From contig CAVYTF010000022.1 of assembly GCA_963771435.1 (NCBI GenBank), forward strand, positions 74,533-138,532: a stretch of 64,000 bases of DNA, written 5' to 3'. Source of the DNA: CAVYTF01 sp963771435 (GTDB taxonomy: Bacteria; Bacteroidota; Bacteroidia; Chitinophagales; Chitinophagaceae). Numbering within the stretch: position 1 is the stretch's first letter; the number at the start of each line of letters is the position of its first letter. Positions 36,658 through 47,311 of the stretch are shown here, in pieces. Below the pieces are notes generated by a model. The model was not told the DNA's origin. It ran no database searches and worked only from the letters and a program-made list of their open reading frames with translations. Both the position numbers and the translations under genes were made by a program.

Positions 36658-37731
36658 ATGTCTTTACATTTTGAAAAGGTTACTGTAAAAAAGATACGGA
36701 CGGAGACTACTGATTGTGTTTCGATCGCGTTTGATATTCCTGAAACATTGCGGGAGAAGTTTGAGTATAAGGCGGGGCAATACCTTACGCTGCGGGCCTT
36801 TATTGGTGGTGAAGAAGTGCGGCGGTCTTATTCATTGTGCAGTTCGCCGGTGGAGAAGGAATGGAGGATCGCTGTGAAGAAAGTTGCGGGTGGTGTTTTT
36901 TCTGCTTATGCGATGGAGACACTGAAAGCGGGGGATATGATCGAACTGATGCCGCCTATCGGGAACTTTTTTACGCCTCTTGATGCTAATAATAAAAAAC
37001 AATACATCGCTTTTGCGGCGGGGAGTGGTATTACTCCCATCATTTCATTGATAAAAACTACTCTTATTGCGGAGCCGCAAAGTAGTTTCCTGCTGGTGTA
37101 TGGGAACAGGAATGTTCATTCGATCATTTTTAAAGAAGAACTGGAAGGGCTGAAGAATAAATACATGACGCGCTTTAGCATGGTGCATGTGCTGAGCAGG
37201 GAGATGATGGATGCGGCGGTGAATTATGGGAGGATAGATGGAGAGAAATGTGAACTGCTGTTTACCAAATTTGCTGATGTAAATGCTGATGAATTTTTTA
37301 TATGCGGGCCGGAGGAAATGATATTTTGTGTGAAGGATTTTTTGAAAGGGAAGGGTGTGGAAGAACATAAAATACATGTGGAATTGTTTGTGGCGGGCAA
37401 AGGAAAAAGTGAAAAGGAAAAAGTAAAAATGGAGGAGGATGGGGAGGTGAAAAGTAAGGTTACTGTGAGGCTGGATGGGAGGAGTTTTGAGTTTGACCTG
37501 GCTGCGGATGGGGAAAATATATTGGATGCGGCACTGCACAGGGGTGCGGATCTGCCATATAGTTGCAAGGGAGGGGTTTGCTGTACTTGTAAGGCGAAAC
37601 TTATAGAAGGAATGGTGGATATGGAGGTTCATTATGGGCTGGAGAAGGATGAAATTGAGCGGGGGTTTATTCTTACGTGCCAATCGAGGCCGAGGACGGA
37701 GAGGGTGGTGATCGATTTTGATGTGAAGTGA
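36658..37731 (+). CDS. paaE: phenylacetyl-CoA epoxidase reductase-like flavoprotein (PaaE family)
   Basis: About 357 residues from MSLHFEKVTVKKI (an ATG three codons earlier is possible). FAD-binding domain: RRSYSLCSSP. NAD-binding domain: IAFAAGSGITPIISLI and FFICGPEEMI. C-terminal plant-type ferredoxin: CKGGVCCTCKAKL...CQSRP with four cysteines for the 2Fe-2S cluster. A lysine-rich linker (GKGKSEKEKVKMEED) separates them. It passes electrons from NADPH to an oxygenase. The oxygenase genes paaABCD are not adjacent; a repeat array follows instead. Confidence 0.88.
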   Translation: MSLHFEKVTVKKIRTETTDCVSIAFDIPETLREKFEYKAGQYLTLRAFIGGEEVRRSYSLCSSPVEKEWRIAVKKVAGGVFSAYAMETLKAGDMIELMPPIGNFFTPLDANNKKQYIAFAAGSGITPIISLIKTTLIAEPQSSFLLVYGNRNVHSIIFKEELEGLKNKYMTRFSMVHVLSREMMDAAVNYGRIDGEKCELLFTKFADVNADEFFICGPEEMIFCVKDFLKGKGVEEHKIHVELFVAGKGKSEKEKVKMEEDGEVKSKVTVRLDGRSFEFDLAADGENILDAALHRGADLPYSCKGGVCCTCKAKLIEGMVDMEVHYGLEKDEIERGFILTCQSRPRTERVVIDFDVK

Positions 37732-37816
37732 GGAGAAGGGGAGTTTTTCTCACGGATTTTACTGATCTTCATGGATGGGTTTTTGTTTTGTTTTTATTGA
37801 TTTGGGCTAACTGAGT

Positions 37817-38426
37817 ATTGCGATATAATAACCTATGATCACACAGAGATAATCAAGTTTTACAGTATGATATTTTAATATTGCATTGTGGTAATTAAAC
37901 ATTACACACTGTTACTCTAATATTACAATATGATAATTAGATACTACATTAAAATAATCTAATATTACACATTGCTATTCTAACATTACAATATGATAAT
38001 TAAATATTACATTGAGATAATCCAACATTACACATTGCTATTATAATATTACAATGTGATAATTAGATATTACATTAATATAATACAACATTACAGACTG
38101 CTATTCTAATATTACAATGCGATAATTAGATATTACATTGAGATAATCCAACATTACACATTGCTATTATAATATTACAATGTGATAATTAGATATTACA
38201 TTAAGATAATACAACATTATAGACTGCTATTCTAATATTACAATGCGATAATTAGATATTACATTGAGATAATCCAACATTACAAACTGCTATTCTAATA
38301 TTACAGTGTGATAATTAGATATTACATTGAGATAATACAACATTACCGACTGCTATTCTAACATTACAGTGTGATAATTAAATATTACATTAAGATAATT
38401 GAATATTGCACGATAGTAATTGGAAT
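37817..38426. repeat. 21-bp tandem repeat array D (29 units, 63-bp higher-order period)
   Basis: From 37817 the sequence divides into 28 consecutive 21-bp units and one final 22-bp unit (610 bp). Units start atta/attg and fall into three alternating types: attacaatrtgataatta, attacattragataatmc and attacasactgctattcta. The three-unit order repeats, giving a 63-bp super-period through most of the array. All frames are closed by stops. It lies between paaE and the helical protein gene; the remaining spacer (38427-38532) is unassigned. Confidence 0.95.
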
Positions 38427-38532
38427 ATTACCTACGTTTGCGGAGAGTTATTTGGATGGAAGGGAGGATGAACGGGGGTTTTTGAGGGCGGAGTTGAGTT
38501 TTTTTACAATATAAATTAAAAAAATAAGGGTT

Positions 38533-39433
38533 ATGACACAGAGACAGAATGCGAAAAACAAGATGTATAAGAAGGTGCTGAGTTTTTTGAAGGCGAATGT
38601 GACGGTTTTTGGAGGGTTTGCGCGATTGGTGACAGAGATAAACAATTTTATAGCGCTGAACGGGTCGCTGGACGGGTTTATTCAGCAACAGGGGCAGGTG
38701 ACGAGTGGGATCGCGGCGGGGAAAAAGACGGTTTTTGGGGAGCTTGTGACTGATATTGTGACGGCGGCAAGGAAGGCGCTGGTGTTTGCAAAAGACCAGG
38801 GGAACGAGGCGATGCAGGCGGCGCTGGATGTGCGGGAGAGGGATTTTGATCAGTTGGCCGGAGTGAGGGCGTTGGCGAGGATGGAGCAGATCTTTGGCAT
38901 TTTAGAGGGGAACGCGGCGGCGCTGGCGGATTATATGGTGAGCGCGGAGGATATTGGCGCGATCGAGGACGGGATCGAGTGCTTTTACGGGGCAGCAACC
39001 CGCGCCGGGGGTGGCGAAGAGTGCGCGTGTGGGGGCGCGAAAAAGTATGGTGGAAACGATGGTGGCGATCGACAGGAGCCTGGAGGTGATCGATGACCTG
39101 CTGGTGAACGCTTACAAGACGAGCGCCGCGGAGATGGTACTGGCATACCGCAGTAACCGTTTGATAAACAACAGTGAGGTGCGGCATAGCGGCCTGTTGT
39201 CTACGCTGACGGACGCGGTGACGGGGGCGGCGCTGGAAGGGGCAATGATGGCAATAGAGGCGCTGGGGAAAATGGCAGTGACGAATATTGAGGGGGTGGC
39301 ATCGATAGTGAAGATGAAATGGGGGAGATATCATGTGGTGTTTAGCGCGGAAGGTTATGTGGAGCAGACGCTGACGGTGACAATTGAAAGGGGGAGGATC
39401 GGGAAGGTGGCGGTGGGGATGAAGAGTTTGTAG
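38533..39433 (+). CDS. uncharacterised helical protein with C-terminal carboxypeptidase-regulatory-like fold (copy 1, one frameshift)
   Basis: The frame starts MTQRQNAKNKMYKKVLSFLK and continues as an all-helical region (about 1-150), then shifts by one base at the CCC run near 39000 and continues as GVAKSARVGARKSMVETMVA through the end. The reconstructed protein is about 299 residues. The final 70 residues (YHVVFSAEGYVEQTLTVTIE) look like a carboxypeptidase-regulatory or transthyretin-like beta sandwich. No signal peptide, no known motif. A rearranged paralogue lies at 51704-52596. Array D ends 106 bp upstream of this start. GC-rich compared with its neighbours. Confidence 0.7.
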
Positions 39434-39539
39434 GGAGAATGTGGAAATGGGAGAATGTGGAAATGAATTGAGCAGCTTGTTTCCTTTTTGGAGATGGGCT
39501 GTTTTTTTGGAGTAGATTTGTGGGGGGAAATTAATTGCA

Positions 39540-40319
39540 ATGAAAAATTGTTTAATCGTAATTATTCTTAGCCTCATCGCATTGAATTTGCCAGGTCAAT
39601 CTATTTCTAAAAAAATAAACTTACCTGGCTATGTTCAAATAAATGATACCTTTTTCGCAGGAAAATATGAGGTATCGATCATTGATTATGTAAAGTCGTT
39701 AGTTTATATAAGATCAAACCTGAAAGACACTGTTCTTCTTCAAAAATCTTTGCCTGATCCAAATTATACAAATTGGACATATTGGAATTCATATACAAAA
39801 TCGCAAACAATCTTTAATGATGATATTATTTCAATAAACGACAGTAGTCGAATATCTTTCAAACTGGCACTAAGGGATTGCCCAATTGTGAATATTAGCA
39901 AAGCGCAAGCAGTACAATATTGTAATTGGAGAACCGAAGATTATCAGGTCTTTTATAAAAGGTTATCAAGAAGAAAAAAGAAAAAATATCCTTCAAATGT
40001 TTTGTTCCGATTGCCAACCGTGAAGGAATGGGAAATGTTTGCCGTAATGGAATCAAAGGACTCTGTTACTATATGTAAAGAATTTTTTTATGATTTAACA
40101 AAGACATTTATGCCTGAACCAATTTTCTATGGACAAAGAAATGCCATCGGGATCTTTAATATGACCGGTAATGTTTCAGAAATAGTAAGCGACAATGATT
40201 CTGTCTATGGTGGTTCTTTCAAAGATGGTCTAAAAAATTGTACTCCAACATCTAAAGCGCCGTTTGTTCGAGGAACGAATTCCATTGGATTTAGATTGGT
40301 TGCTGTAATTAGAGAATAA
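39540..40319 (+). CDS. secreted formylglycine-generating-enzyme-like (SUMF1) domain protein, tandem copy 1
   Basis: A 259-residue protein with signal peptide MKNCLIVIILSLIALNLPGQ. The SUMF1/FGE-sulfatase fold is visible in GKYEVSIIDYVKSL, CPIVNISKAQAVQYCNWRTED, FRLPTVKEWEMFAVM, IFNMTGNVSEIVSD and GTNSIGFRLVAV. In Bacteroidota this fold is used in GldJ/GldK-type and other envelope proteins; the FGE catalytic cysteine pair is not evident. It is AT-rich, unlike its adjacent paralogue. Confidence 0.85.
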   Translation: MKNCLIVIILSLIALNLPGQSISKKINLPGYVQINDTFFAGKYEVSIIDYVKSLVYIRSNLKDTVLLQKSLPDPNYTNWTYWNSYTKSQTIFNDDIISINDSSRISFKLALRDCPIVNISKAQAVQYCNWRTEDYQVFYKRLSRRKKKKYPSNVLFRLPTVKEWEMFAVMESKDSVTICKEFFYDLTKTFMPEPIFYGQRNAIGIFNMTGNVSEIVSDNDSVYGGSFKDGLKNCTPTSKAPFVRGTNSIGFRLVAVIRE

Positions 40320-40352
40320 ACTTTAGTAGATTTGCGATGCCATTTTGACGAT

Positions 40353-41135
40353 ATGAAGTATTGCTTTGCACTGCTTATTCCCGGACTAATTGCGTTTGAT
40401 GTGAACGGCCAGACCGCCGCCCCTAAACCGGTGGAGCTGCCGGGGTATGTGCAATTGAATGATTCGGTTTTTGTTGGCCTGTACGAGGTTTCGATCAAAG
40501 AGTATGCGAACTTTTTGCTGTATATAAAGGCCAAACTGAACGACAGCACGCTTCTTTACAGTGCTTTGCCGAAGCCAAATTATACTGACTGGACGGCGTG
40601 GAATGTTTACCAAAATTCAAAAATAGTTTTTGATAATGACCTGATAACTGTGACTGACAGCGGGGTATCGGTTACGGCTTATTTGGAGGACCGGCCGATA
40701 GTGAATGTGTGCAAAGAGCAGGCGGCGGCATATTGCAAATTCAGGACGGAGGATTACAGGATTTTTTATGGGCGGCTGAATGCGCGAAAAATGAAACAAT
40801 TTCCTGCGCAGGTGTCGTTCAGGCTGCCGACCGAAGATGAATGGCGAATGGCGGCAGGGAAGAGGGCGGAAAATGCTGCGCCGGTGTCGCGGGAAAACTT
40901 TAATGATACAACGAAACAATTTTTGCCTAACCCGATATTTTATGGGGAAATAAACCAGATGGGGCTGATAAACATGACGGGGAATGTTTGGGAAATGGTG
41001 TGCGACAAAGATGATGTGTATGGCGGTTCTTATAAAGACTATGCGAGAAACTGCAGGCCAAATTCTCAAGTGCCATACAGGCCGGGAACAAGCTCGGTTG
41101 GATTTAGAATGGTGGCGGTGGTTAAACAAAAGTGA
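40353..41135 (+). CDS. secreted SUMF1-like domain protein, tandem copy 2
   Basis: About 260 residues from MKYCFALLIPGLIAFDVNGQ (signal peptide; an in-frame ATG seven codons earlier is less likely). It aligns along its full length with the preceding gene: LPGYVQLNDSVFVGLYEVSI, RPIVNVCKEQAAAYCKFRTED, FRLPTEDEWRMAAG, MTGNVWEMVCD, GTSSVGFRMVAV. The genes are 33 bp apart and probably co-transcribed. This copy has distinctly higher GC than copy 1, so the duplication is old or one copy was acquired. Confidence 0.87.
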   Translation: MKYCFALLIPGLIAFDVNGQTAAPKPVELPGYVQLNDSVFVGLYEVSIKEYANFLLYIKAKLNDSTLLYSALPKPNYTDWTAWNVYQNSKIVFDNDLITVTDSGVSVTAYLEDRPIVNVCKEQAAAYCKFRTEDYRIFYGRLNARKMKQFPAQVSFRLPTEDEWRMAAGKRAENAAPVSRENFNDTTKQFLPNPIFYGEINQMGLINMTGNVWEMVCDKDDVYGGSYKDYARNCRPNSQVPYRPGTSSVGFRMVAVVKQK

Positions 41136-41161
41136 TAGACCTTGTTTAATAGACCTCACCT

Positions 41162-41190
41162 GAAATCCTCTCCGAAGGAGAGGACTTTTG
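41162..41190. terminator. probable terminator between convergent genes
   Basis: Perfect stem TCCTCTCC - GAA - GGAGAGGA with AAA before and CTTTT after, between the SUMF1-like gene and the convergent outer-membrane barrel gene. Confidence 0.55.
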
Positions 41191-41206
41191 GACTCCGATA
41201 TTTTAC

Positions 41207-44164
41207 TTACTCTCCTGGTGGCGGGGCTGGTGGTGGTGTTCCTCCGCTTCCGTTTCCTCCTGGTGGAGGGCCTGAAGGTGGGGGCGTATCCATGTTTCCA
41301 TCGCGCATGAAATGATCCCCATTATTCTTGTGAAACATGTTGGGCATTTGCTGGCCGAACTTACGGAGGTTGTAAATGAAAGAGATTAAAAAATAGCGCG
41401 TGAGGACTTTTGTCTGCACGTCCTGTATGTAGTTCTCGGTGATATTGCGAGTGATGCTTACGTTTTGGTTGAGGATATCGAAGACAAAGAATTTAAGTTC
41501 CCCTGCCTGATTTTTTAAGAACTTTTTTGCGATGCTTGCATTGAGCAAAGGCACGCTGGTGTTGTATCCTGCGGCGCGGCCACTGTATGAGGTGTAGTTG
41601 AAAGTGGAGGAGAGTATCCAACCGTTTTTGGTATAGTAAGTAGGCTCAGCACTGAGTATGTTTGAGAAATAATTGGCGTTTTCTGTAGGCTGCACGGAAT
41701 AGGTAGCGATGTTGTAAGTGGGCGTGGCGGAAAAGTTCATATCGAAATTCTTTTTGAGGTTGGTGGTCCATTTAAAGGTTTCGCCGAAGGTGGAGTTGCG
41801 GGTATAATTTATAACGGCATCAACCAAACTGACTCCTTGCGTATAGGTGAGGTTGGTGGTGAAATTGAGATTTGATTTTGGCTTTTTAACGGGGAAACCA
41901 TAGTTGAAAAAGCCTGATATATTAAAGGCCCCATTGAGGTTTACAGGCTGTATGATCTGCGCACCGTTTGAAAGAATGGTGGTGGAGTTTACGATATCGT
42001 TGCCGATGACGCTGGCGTTGATGGACGCGAATGTGTTTACATAGGTGACCGGATTGAACGAAGTATAGAGCAATCGGAGGCTGTTGGTGAACTCCTGCTT
42101 GAGGCCGGGGTTGCCGATCTTTATGTTGAGCGGATCGCTGTTGTCGGTGACGGGTTCGAGCTGCTGGACGGTGGGCTGCGTGGTGCGGCCACTGTAATTG
42201 ATGCGCAGGTTTTTTGTTTTGGTGAAACGGTAATTGAAATTGACCGTGGGGTATAGATTGGTGAAGCTATGGGTGAGCGTGCTGTCTTTTGTTTCGTTGA
42301 GGCTGCTGAGTTTGCCAAGTTGAATGCCCGCGCCAAAGTTGAGGTTCATTTTGTCGGTTCGGACGAGGTAATTCAGCACCAGCCTGTTTGCCACGTAAGT
42401 GTTCGCAAAAGAGTTAGTGAGGGTTGTGTCTATTTCACTAAACGTTTTTGTGAGGTCATCGAAGTTATAGGTGTAGCGACTGGCGGTGCTGTTTGTGTAG
42501 GTGTTGTTGTAAGTAAATTCCAGCATTTGATTTTTACCAACGGGCTCTGTATAAGCCAATGTGCTGCTAAGCCCGTAGCCATTGGATCTAGTGATGTATT
42601 GCTGGTTGGTGGTGTCAACACCGGCAGAATCTGTGAGTACAGAAAAGTTGGTGCCATTGCCATTGTTGCTGTTGCCGGATACATTTTCATCAATAGAAAA
42701 AGTGCGGCCTTTCTTTTTGAAACGATGGCGGAAAACCATATCCACATTGCCGTTATAGCCATTGTTCGCAGCATTTGCATTGGCAACCGAATTGCTTACC
42801 TGCGCACCTTTATCGGTCGTGATGTTTTCAGTGGATTGGGAAGTGGAGTTTGTGTTTTGATAACTGACATTTGGCCTCACGATAAGCGAATTGGAAGAGT
42901 CGAATGTTGTTTCGATATTAAACTGGAAACGCTGGTTGACACTGCGGGAAACGGACAATTGGTTTTCATTATCAAAAGTGGAGGAATCATTGGCCGCAAA
43001 AAGGTTTTGCGTGGTACTTTTCTGATTGGTTACTACCTGCAGGTTATTATAAAAGTAGCTGCCGTAAGCCTGGGTTTTCTTGCTCCAGTCATCGCGGTAA
43101 TTCAGCCCTCCTGCCCATGTGCTAGTGATACCGTTGCTGCCCCCATTATTAGTGCCCAAAGCCCCTTGTATAAAAGACCTGCTACTGCCGCCAGTAGTGC
43201 CGCCACCACCTCCCGAAGCACTATTGCCCCTGCTGCCACCGCCATTACCTGCTGCCCCTGCATATCCGCGTGACATAGCACCTCCACTACCTGATGTACC
43301 TAAAATATCCTGGATCGTAAAAGCCTGCTGGTTTGTGTTATTCCCCTGCCCGATCAAAGTTATTTGCTGGTTGCCGTCAAAACGGCTTAGGCTTAGTGCA
43401 TCTTCATACAATCCTTTGTTTCCCGCGCCCACCGTGACTTTGCCAAAATATCCCTTGCTTTTATTTTTCTTGGTAATGATGTTGATGGTCTTTACGCGGG
43501 TGCCATCGTCAAAGCCTGTGAAAGCGCTTTGGTCACTCAGGTCGTCGAATACCTGTATCTTATCAACCACATCAGGAGGCAGGTTTTGCGTGGCCATTTT
43601 TGGGTCGTCGCCAAAGAAACGTTTGCCATTAACCAACACCCTTTGCACTGTTTCGCCCTGTGCTTTTATATTGCCATTTTGGTCAACATCAACACCTGGC
43701 AACTTCTTCAACAGGTCTTCTACGTTGGCATCAGGCTTTACAGTGTACATGTTAGCGTTGTACTCGACTGTATCTGTTTTTATAGTGATGGGTGGCGTTT
43801 GTATTGTAACATTGGCAAGCAGGCCGGACTTTTGTTTTACATAAATATTACCAAGAAAAACAGAGGGCGAATCTGCCGAAACATGAAACCTGATCTTTAT
43901 TGTTTCATAACCTATAAAACTGATGTATGCAACATTACTGCCTAAGGGAATATTTTTGATAATAAAAGAACCGTCTTTTTGCGATAAGGTGTTTTCGCTA
44001 TGTGCAGTATCATTTGCGTTTACAACGCGTATACCAGCGCCCTGTAGTTGCTGTTTGTTGGCAGTATCAAGCAGCCTTCCTGCAATAGTTCCGGATGGGG
44101 GGAACTGCGCGTGCAACAATAAAGCAGGCAATAGGGCGATAAAAATAAAGATGAGGTGCTTCAT
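41207..44164 (-). CDS. outer-membrane beta-barrel protein, TonB-dependent-receptor-like (PF14905 type)
   Basis: About 985 residues starting MKHLIFIFIALLPALLLHAQ (signal peptide). A carboxypeptidase-regulatory-like domain (GTIAGRLLDTANKQQLQGAG) is followed by a plug-like region (VEDLLKKLPGVDVDQNGNIK, GETVQRVLVNGKRFFGDDPK) and a long barrel with a glycine/serine-rich loop near residue 330. The C-terminus is a proline/glycine-rich tail (TPPPSGPPPGGNGSGG). It probably sits in the outer membrane; substrate unknown. No SusD partner is adjacent. Confidence 0.9.
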   Translation of the reverse strand: MKHLIFIFIALLPALLLHAQFPPSGTIAGRLLDTANKQQLQGAGIRVVNANDTAHSENTLSQKDGSFIIKNIPLGSNVAYISFIGYETIKIRFHVSADSPSVFLGNIYVKQKSGLLANVTIQTPPITIKTDTVEYNANMYTVKPDANVEDLLKKLPGVDVDQNGNIKAQGETVQRVLVNGKRFFGDDPKMATQNLPPDVVDKIQVFDDLSDQSAFTGFDDGTRVKTINIITKKNKSKGYFGKVTVGAGNKGLYEDALSLSRFDGNQQITLIGQGNNTNQQAFTIQDILGTSGSGGAMSRGYAGAAGNGGGSRGNSASGGGGGTTGGSSRSFIQGALGTNNGGSNGITSTWAGGLNYRDDWSKKTQAYGSYFYNNLQVVTNQKSTTQNLFAANDSSTFDNENQLSVSRSVNQRFQFNIETTFDSSNSLIVRPNVSYQNTNSTSQSTENITTDKGAQVSNSVANANAANNGYNGNVDMVFRHRFKKKGRTFSIDENVSGNSNNGNGTNFSVLTDSAGVDTTNQQYITRSNGYGLSSTLAYTEPVGKNQMLEFTYNNTYTNSTASRYTYNFDDLTKTFSEIDTTLTNSFANTYVANRLVLNYLVRTDKMNLNFGAGIQLGKLSSLNETKDSTLTHSFTNLYPTVNFNYRFTKTKNLRINYSGRTTQPTVQQLEPVTDNSDPLNIKIGNPGLKQEFTNSLRLLYTSFNPVTYVNTFASINASVIGNDIVNSTTILSNGAQIIQPVNLNGAFNISGFFNYGFPVKKPKSNLNFTTNLTYTQGVSLVDAVINYTRNSTFGETFKWTTNLKKNFDMNFSATPTYNIATYSVQPTENANYFSNILSAEPTYYTKNGWILSSTFNYTSYSGRAAGYNTSVPLLNASIAKKFLKNQAGELKFFVFDILNQNVSITRNITENYIQDVQTKVLTRYFLISFIYNLRKFGQQMPNMFHKNNGDHFMRDGNMDTPPPSGPPPGGNGSGGTPPPAPPPGE

Positions 44165-44277
44165 TATGTTCTTTTTATTTAAATAAAGAAAAACACAGCC
44201 CATGGGTTTTGATAAAATTAGCTATGGCTAAAAAACTATTTCAAAATTATCGGTAGGAAATGAATTGAAATAGGCGA

Positions 44278-47182
44278 CTACACCACTACGTTCACCATTT
44301 TGTTTTTTACATAAATGATCTTTTTGGGAGCTTTTCCATCGAGCCATTTCTTTACCACTTCATTTTCCAGCACTATTTGCTCTACTTCGTTTTGAGATAC
44401 ATCCAATGCAAGGTTAATTTGTGTGCGCAATTTACCGTTCACACTCACAGGATATTCTTTAGAAGATTCAATTAAATATTTGCTTTCAAAAACGGGGTAG
44501 GAAGCATCAAGAATGCTTAAGGTATTGCCCAGTTCATGCCACAGTTCTTCTGCAATATGCGGCGCATAAGGAGTTAGTAAAATGATAACCTGTTCAAGAA
44601 TTGCTTTTTTGCTGCATTTCAAATCATTCAGTTCATTCACACAAACCATGAACGCACTAACGGCCGTATTATATGAAAACCGTTCTGTATCTTCTTCAAT
44701 CTTTTTAATGGCTTTGTGTAATACTTTCAGTTCTGCATCAGTTGGTTGCGCATCATTCCAAACCTTACCTTTCGTTTCATCATAAGAACAAACGCCATAG
44801 CTTTCTAAGAAAGCGATGCACTCCTTCAATGCCTTTGGTATCCCATGGTTTGCTTTGCTCCACAGGGCCGAGAAACATTTCATACATGCGAAAAGTGTCT
44901 GCGCCGTATTTTTCTACAAGATCATCGGGATTGACTGTATTGAATTTTGATTTGGACATCTTTTCAATTTCAACGCCGCAGATGTACTTACCATCTTCTA
45001 AAATGAATTCAGCATCAGCATATTCTCCATTTTTCCATTTCTTAAAGCCCTCAATATTCAATTCAATACCATCGACCATGTTTACGTCAACATGCAATTC
45101 ATTTATGTCAACAATAGTCAACTCACTAATATTAATATCGTTGTAAATACATGTATCCAACATACTAATATACTTTACAACATCATCTGGATTCTCCTTC
45201 AATATATTAATTGCATTGTAATGTTTTAAAGAAAGAAATAGAATGGGAGTATTTGGAAATGAATATTCATTTTGATTAGATGTCAAAGAAAATCTAAAAG
45301 CCAATCTATACACAAACCTCGAACTCCCCTGTATCATCCCCTGGTTAACCAACTTTCTATACGGCTCATCAAAACCAATATAACCCAAGTCATACAAAGC
45401 TTTCGTCCACATACGGCTGTAAAGCAAATGCCCTACTGCATGTTCCGTACCACCGACATATACATCTACCTGGTTCCAGTAATCGCTTGCTTTTCTATCA
45501 CAAAACACCTTTTCATTATGCGGGTCCATATATCGGAGAAAGTACCAACTGCTGCCTGCATAGCCGGGCATAGTGTTGGTTTCTAAATGTTGCTCCGTCC
45601 ATGAAGTTATATTCGCCAGTGGCCCCTCTCCTTCAGGCCCGGGCTTATAACTTTCCACATAAGGTAACTTAAGCGGCAGTTCACTTTCATCCAAAGGATA
45701 AGCAATCCCATCCTTCCAAACAATAGGGAACGGCTCTCCCCAATAACGCTGCCTGCTAAACGCCGCATCGCGCATTTTATAGTTCACTTTCCTCTTACCA
45801 ATGCCCAGCTCCTCCAGTTTATCAATCGTCACATTTATTGCATCGCGCATCACCATACCATTTAAGAAAGCACTGTTCTCCAGCACAGCATCTTTGGTTG
45901 GGTTGGATTCCTTGCCATCGAAATGTTTGCCAATAATATTGGTAATAGGAATATCAAAATGCTTTGCAAACTTAAAGTCGCGCTCATCGCCGCAAGGCAC
46001 AGCCATAATAGCGCCAGTGCCATAACCCGCAAGCACATACTCTGATATCCATATAGGGATTTCCCTTTGGTTAAACGGGTTGACAGCATAACCTCCCGTA
46101 AACACGCCCGATATCTTCTTCTCCGCCTGCCTTTCCCTGTCGCTACGGCTTTTTACATAAGCAATATATTCATCAACAGGCCGCTGCTGTCCTGCCGAAG
46201 TGATCGCAGGTATCAATTCATGTTCCGGTGCAATAACCATAAAGTCAACCCCAAAGATGGTTTCTGGGCGTGTGGTGTAAACAGTCAGCTTTGAGCTGAC
46301 CGCTGCCATCTTAAAACTCACCTCCGCTCCCCAGCTCTTTCCAATCCAATTCCCCTGCATCTCTTTCATTGCCTCGCTGAAGTCCACTGTTTGCAATCCT
46401 TCCAGCAACCTGTCTGCATATTCAGTAATGCGCAGGTACCACTGTCGCAGCTTCTTTTTCACCACGGGATAACCGCCCCGTTCACTCACGCCATTCACCA
46501 CTTCATCGTTTGCAAGCACCGTCCCAAGCGCCTCGCACCAGTTAACTTCACCAATACCGCAATACGCCAACCGGTAGTTCATCAAAACATCCTGCTGTGT
46601 CTTCTCATCAAACCCTTTCCATTCTTCAGCCGTAAACATCCCTGGCTGCTGACTGCCTACAGCTAATAGCTCACTGCTCCCTTCTGTCTCAAACCTCTTC
46701 ACCAATTCCTCAATAGGCTCCGCCTTATTTTTCTCCCTGTTATAATAACTCTTAAACAGTTGCAGGAATATCCATTGCGTCCATTTATAATAATGCGGGT
46801 TGCTCGTGTTCACCTCACGGCTCCAGTCAAAACAAAACCCTATTTTGTCTAATTGCTTCCTGAAGTTCTCTATATTCTTTTTGGTTGACTCCGCTGGGTG
46901 CACCCCATGCTCTATTGCATACTGCTCAGCAGGCAGGCCAAATGCATCATACCCCATTGGATGCAGCACATTAAAGCCTTTCAGCCTTTTAAACCGTGCA
47001 TAAATATCGCTTGCTATATATCCCAGCGGGTGCCCTACATGTAGCCCCGCACCACTTGGGTAAGGGAACATATCCAATACATAGCACTTTGGCTTTGCAA
47101 AGTCATTGCTTACTTTATAAGCCCCGTTGTCTTTCCATTCTTCCTGCCAGTATTGTTCTATTTTCCTGAAATCGTATTCCAT
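44278..47182 (-). CDS. leuS: leucyl-tRNA synthetase (one frameshift near 44785)
   Basis: A class Ia synthetase of about 967 residues once a single extra base is removed. HIGH-type motif PYPSGAGLHVGHPLGY, CP1 editing domain (TRPETIFGVDFMVIAPEH), and KMSKS in EKMSKSKFNTVNPDD. A Bacteroidota-type insertion lies between GMIQGSSRFVYR and the KMSKS loop. At about 44785 the frame breaks after GVHRFLRKLWRLF; dropping one T gives RLFYDETKGKVWND and joins the two frames. leuS is essential, so the break is most likely a sequencing error. Confidence 0.93.
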
Positions 47183-47254
47183 TATTTAAAATAAACGTTT
47201 GTAACTATGATTGAAGCAAAATAAAAGCATAATAGGGAACATACGAACTACGTG

Positions 47255-47290
47255 CATAAAAAATGCCTGCTGATAATCAGCAGGCATCAA
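47255..47290 (-). terminator. intrinsic terminator of the FG-GAP/T9SS gene
   Basis: Perfect 11-bp stem ATGCCTGCTGA - TAA - TCAGCAGGCAT followed on the minus strand by TTTTTTATG, 25 bp after the stop at 47312. Confidence 0.9.
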
Positions 47291-47311
47291 TTGCTAAAAA
47301 AACATAATCTT

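Noticed and set aside
42269..43273. Long plus-strand open frame of 334 codons inside the outer-membrane barrel gene
   Set aside because: It is antisense to a clear barrel protein and its translation has no family resemblance; long antisense frames are common in such genes.
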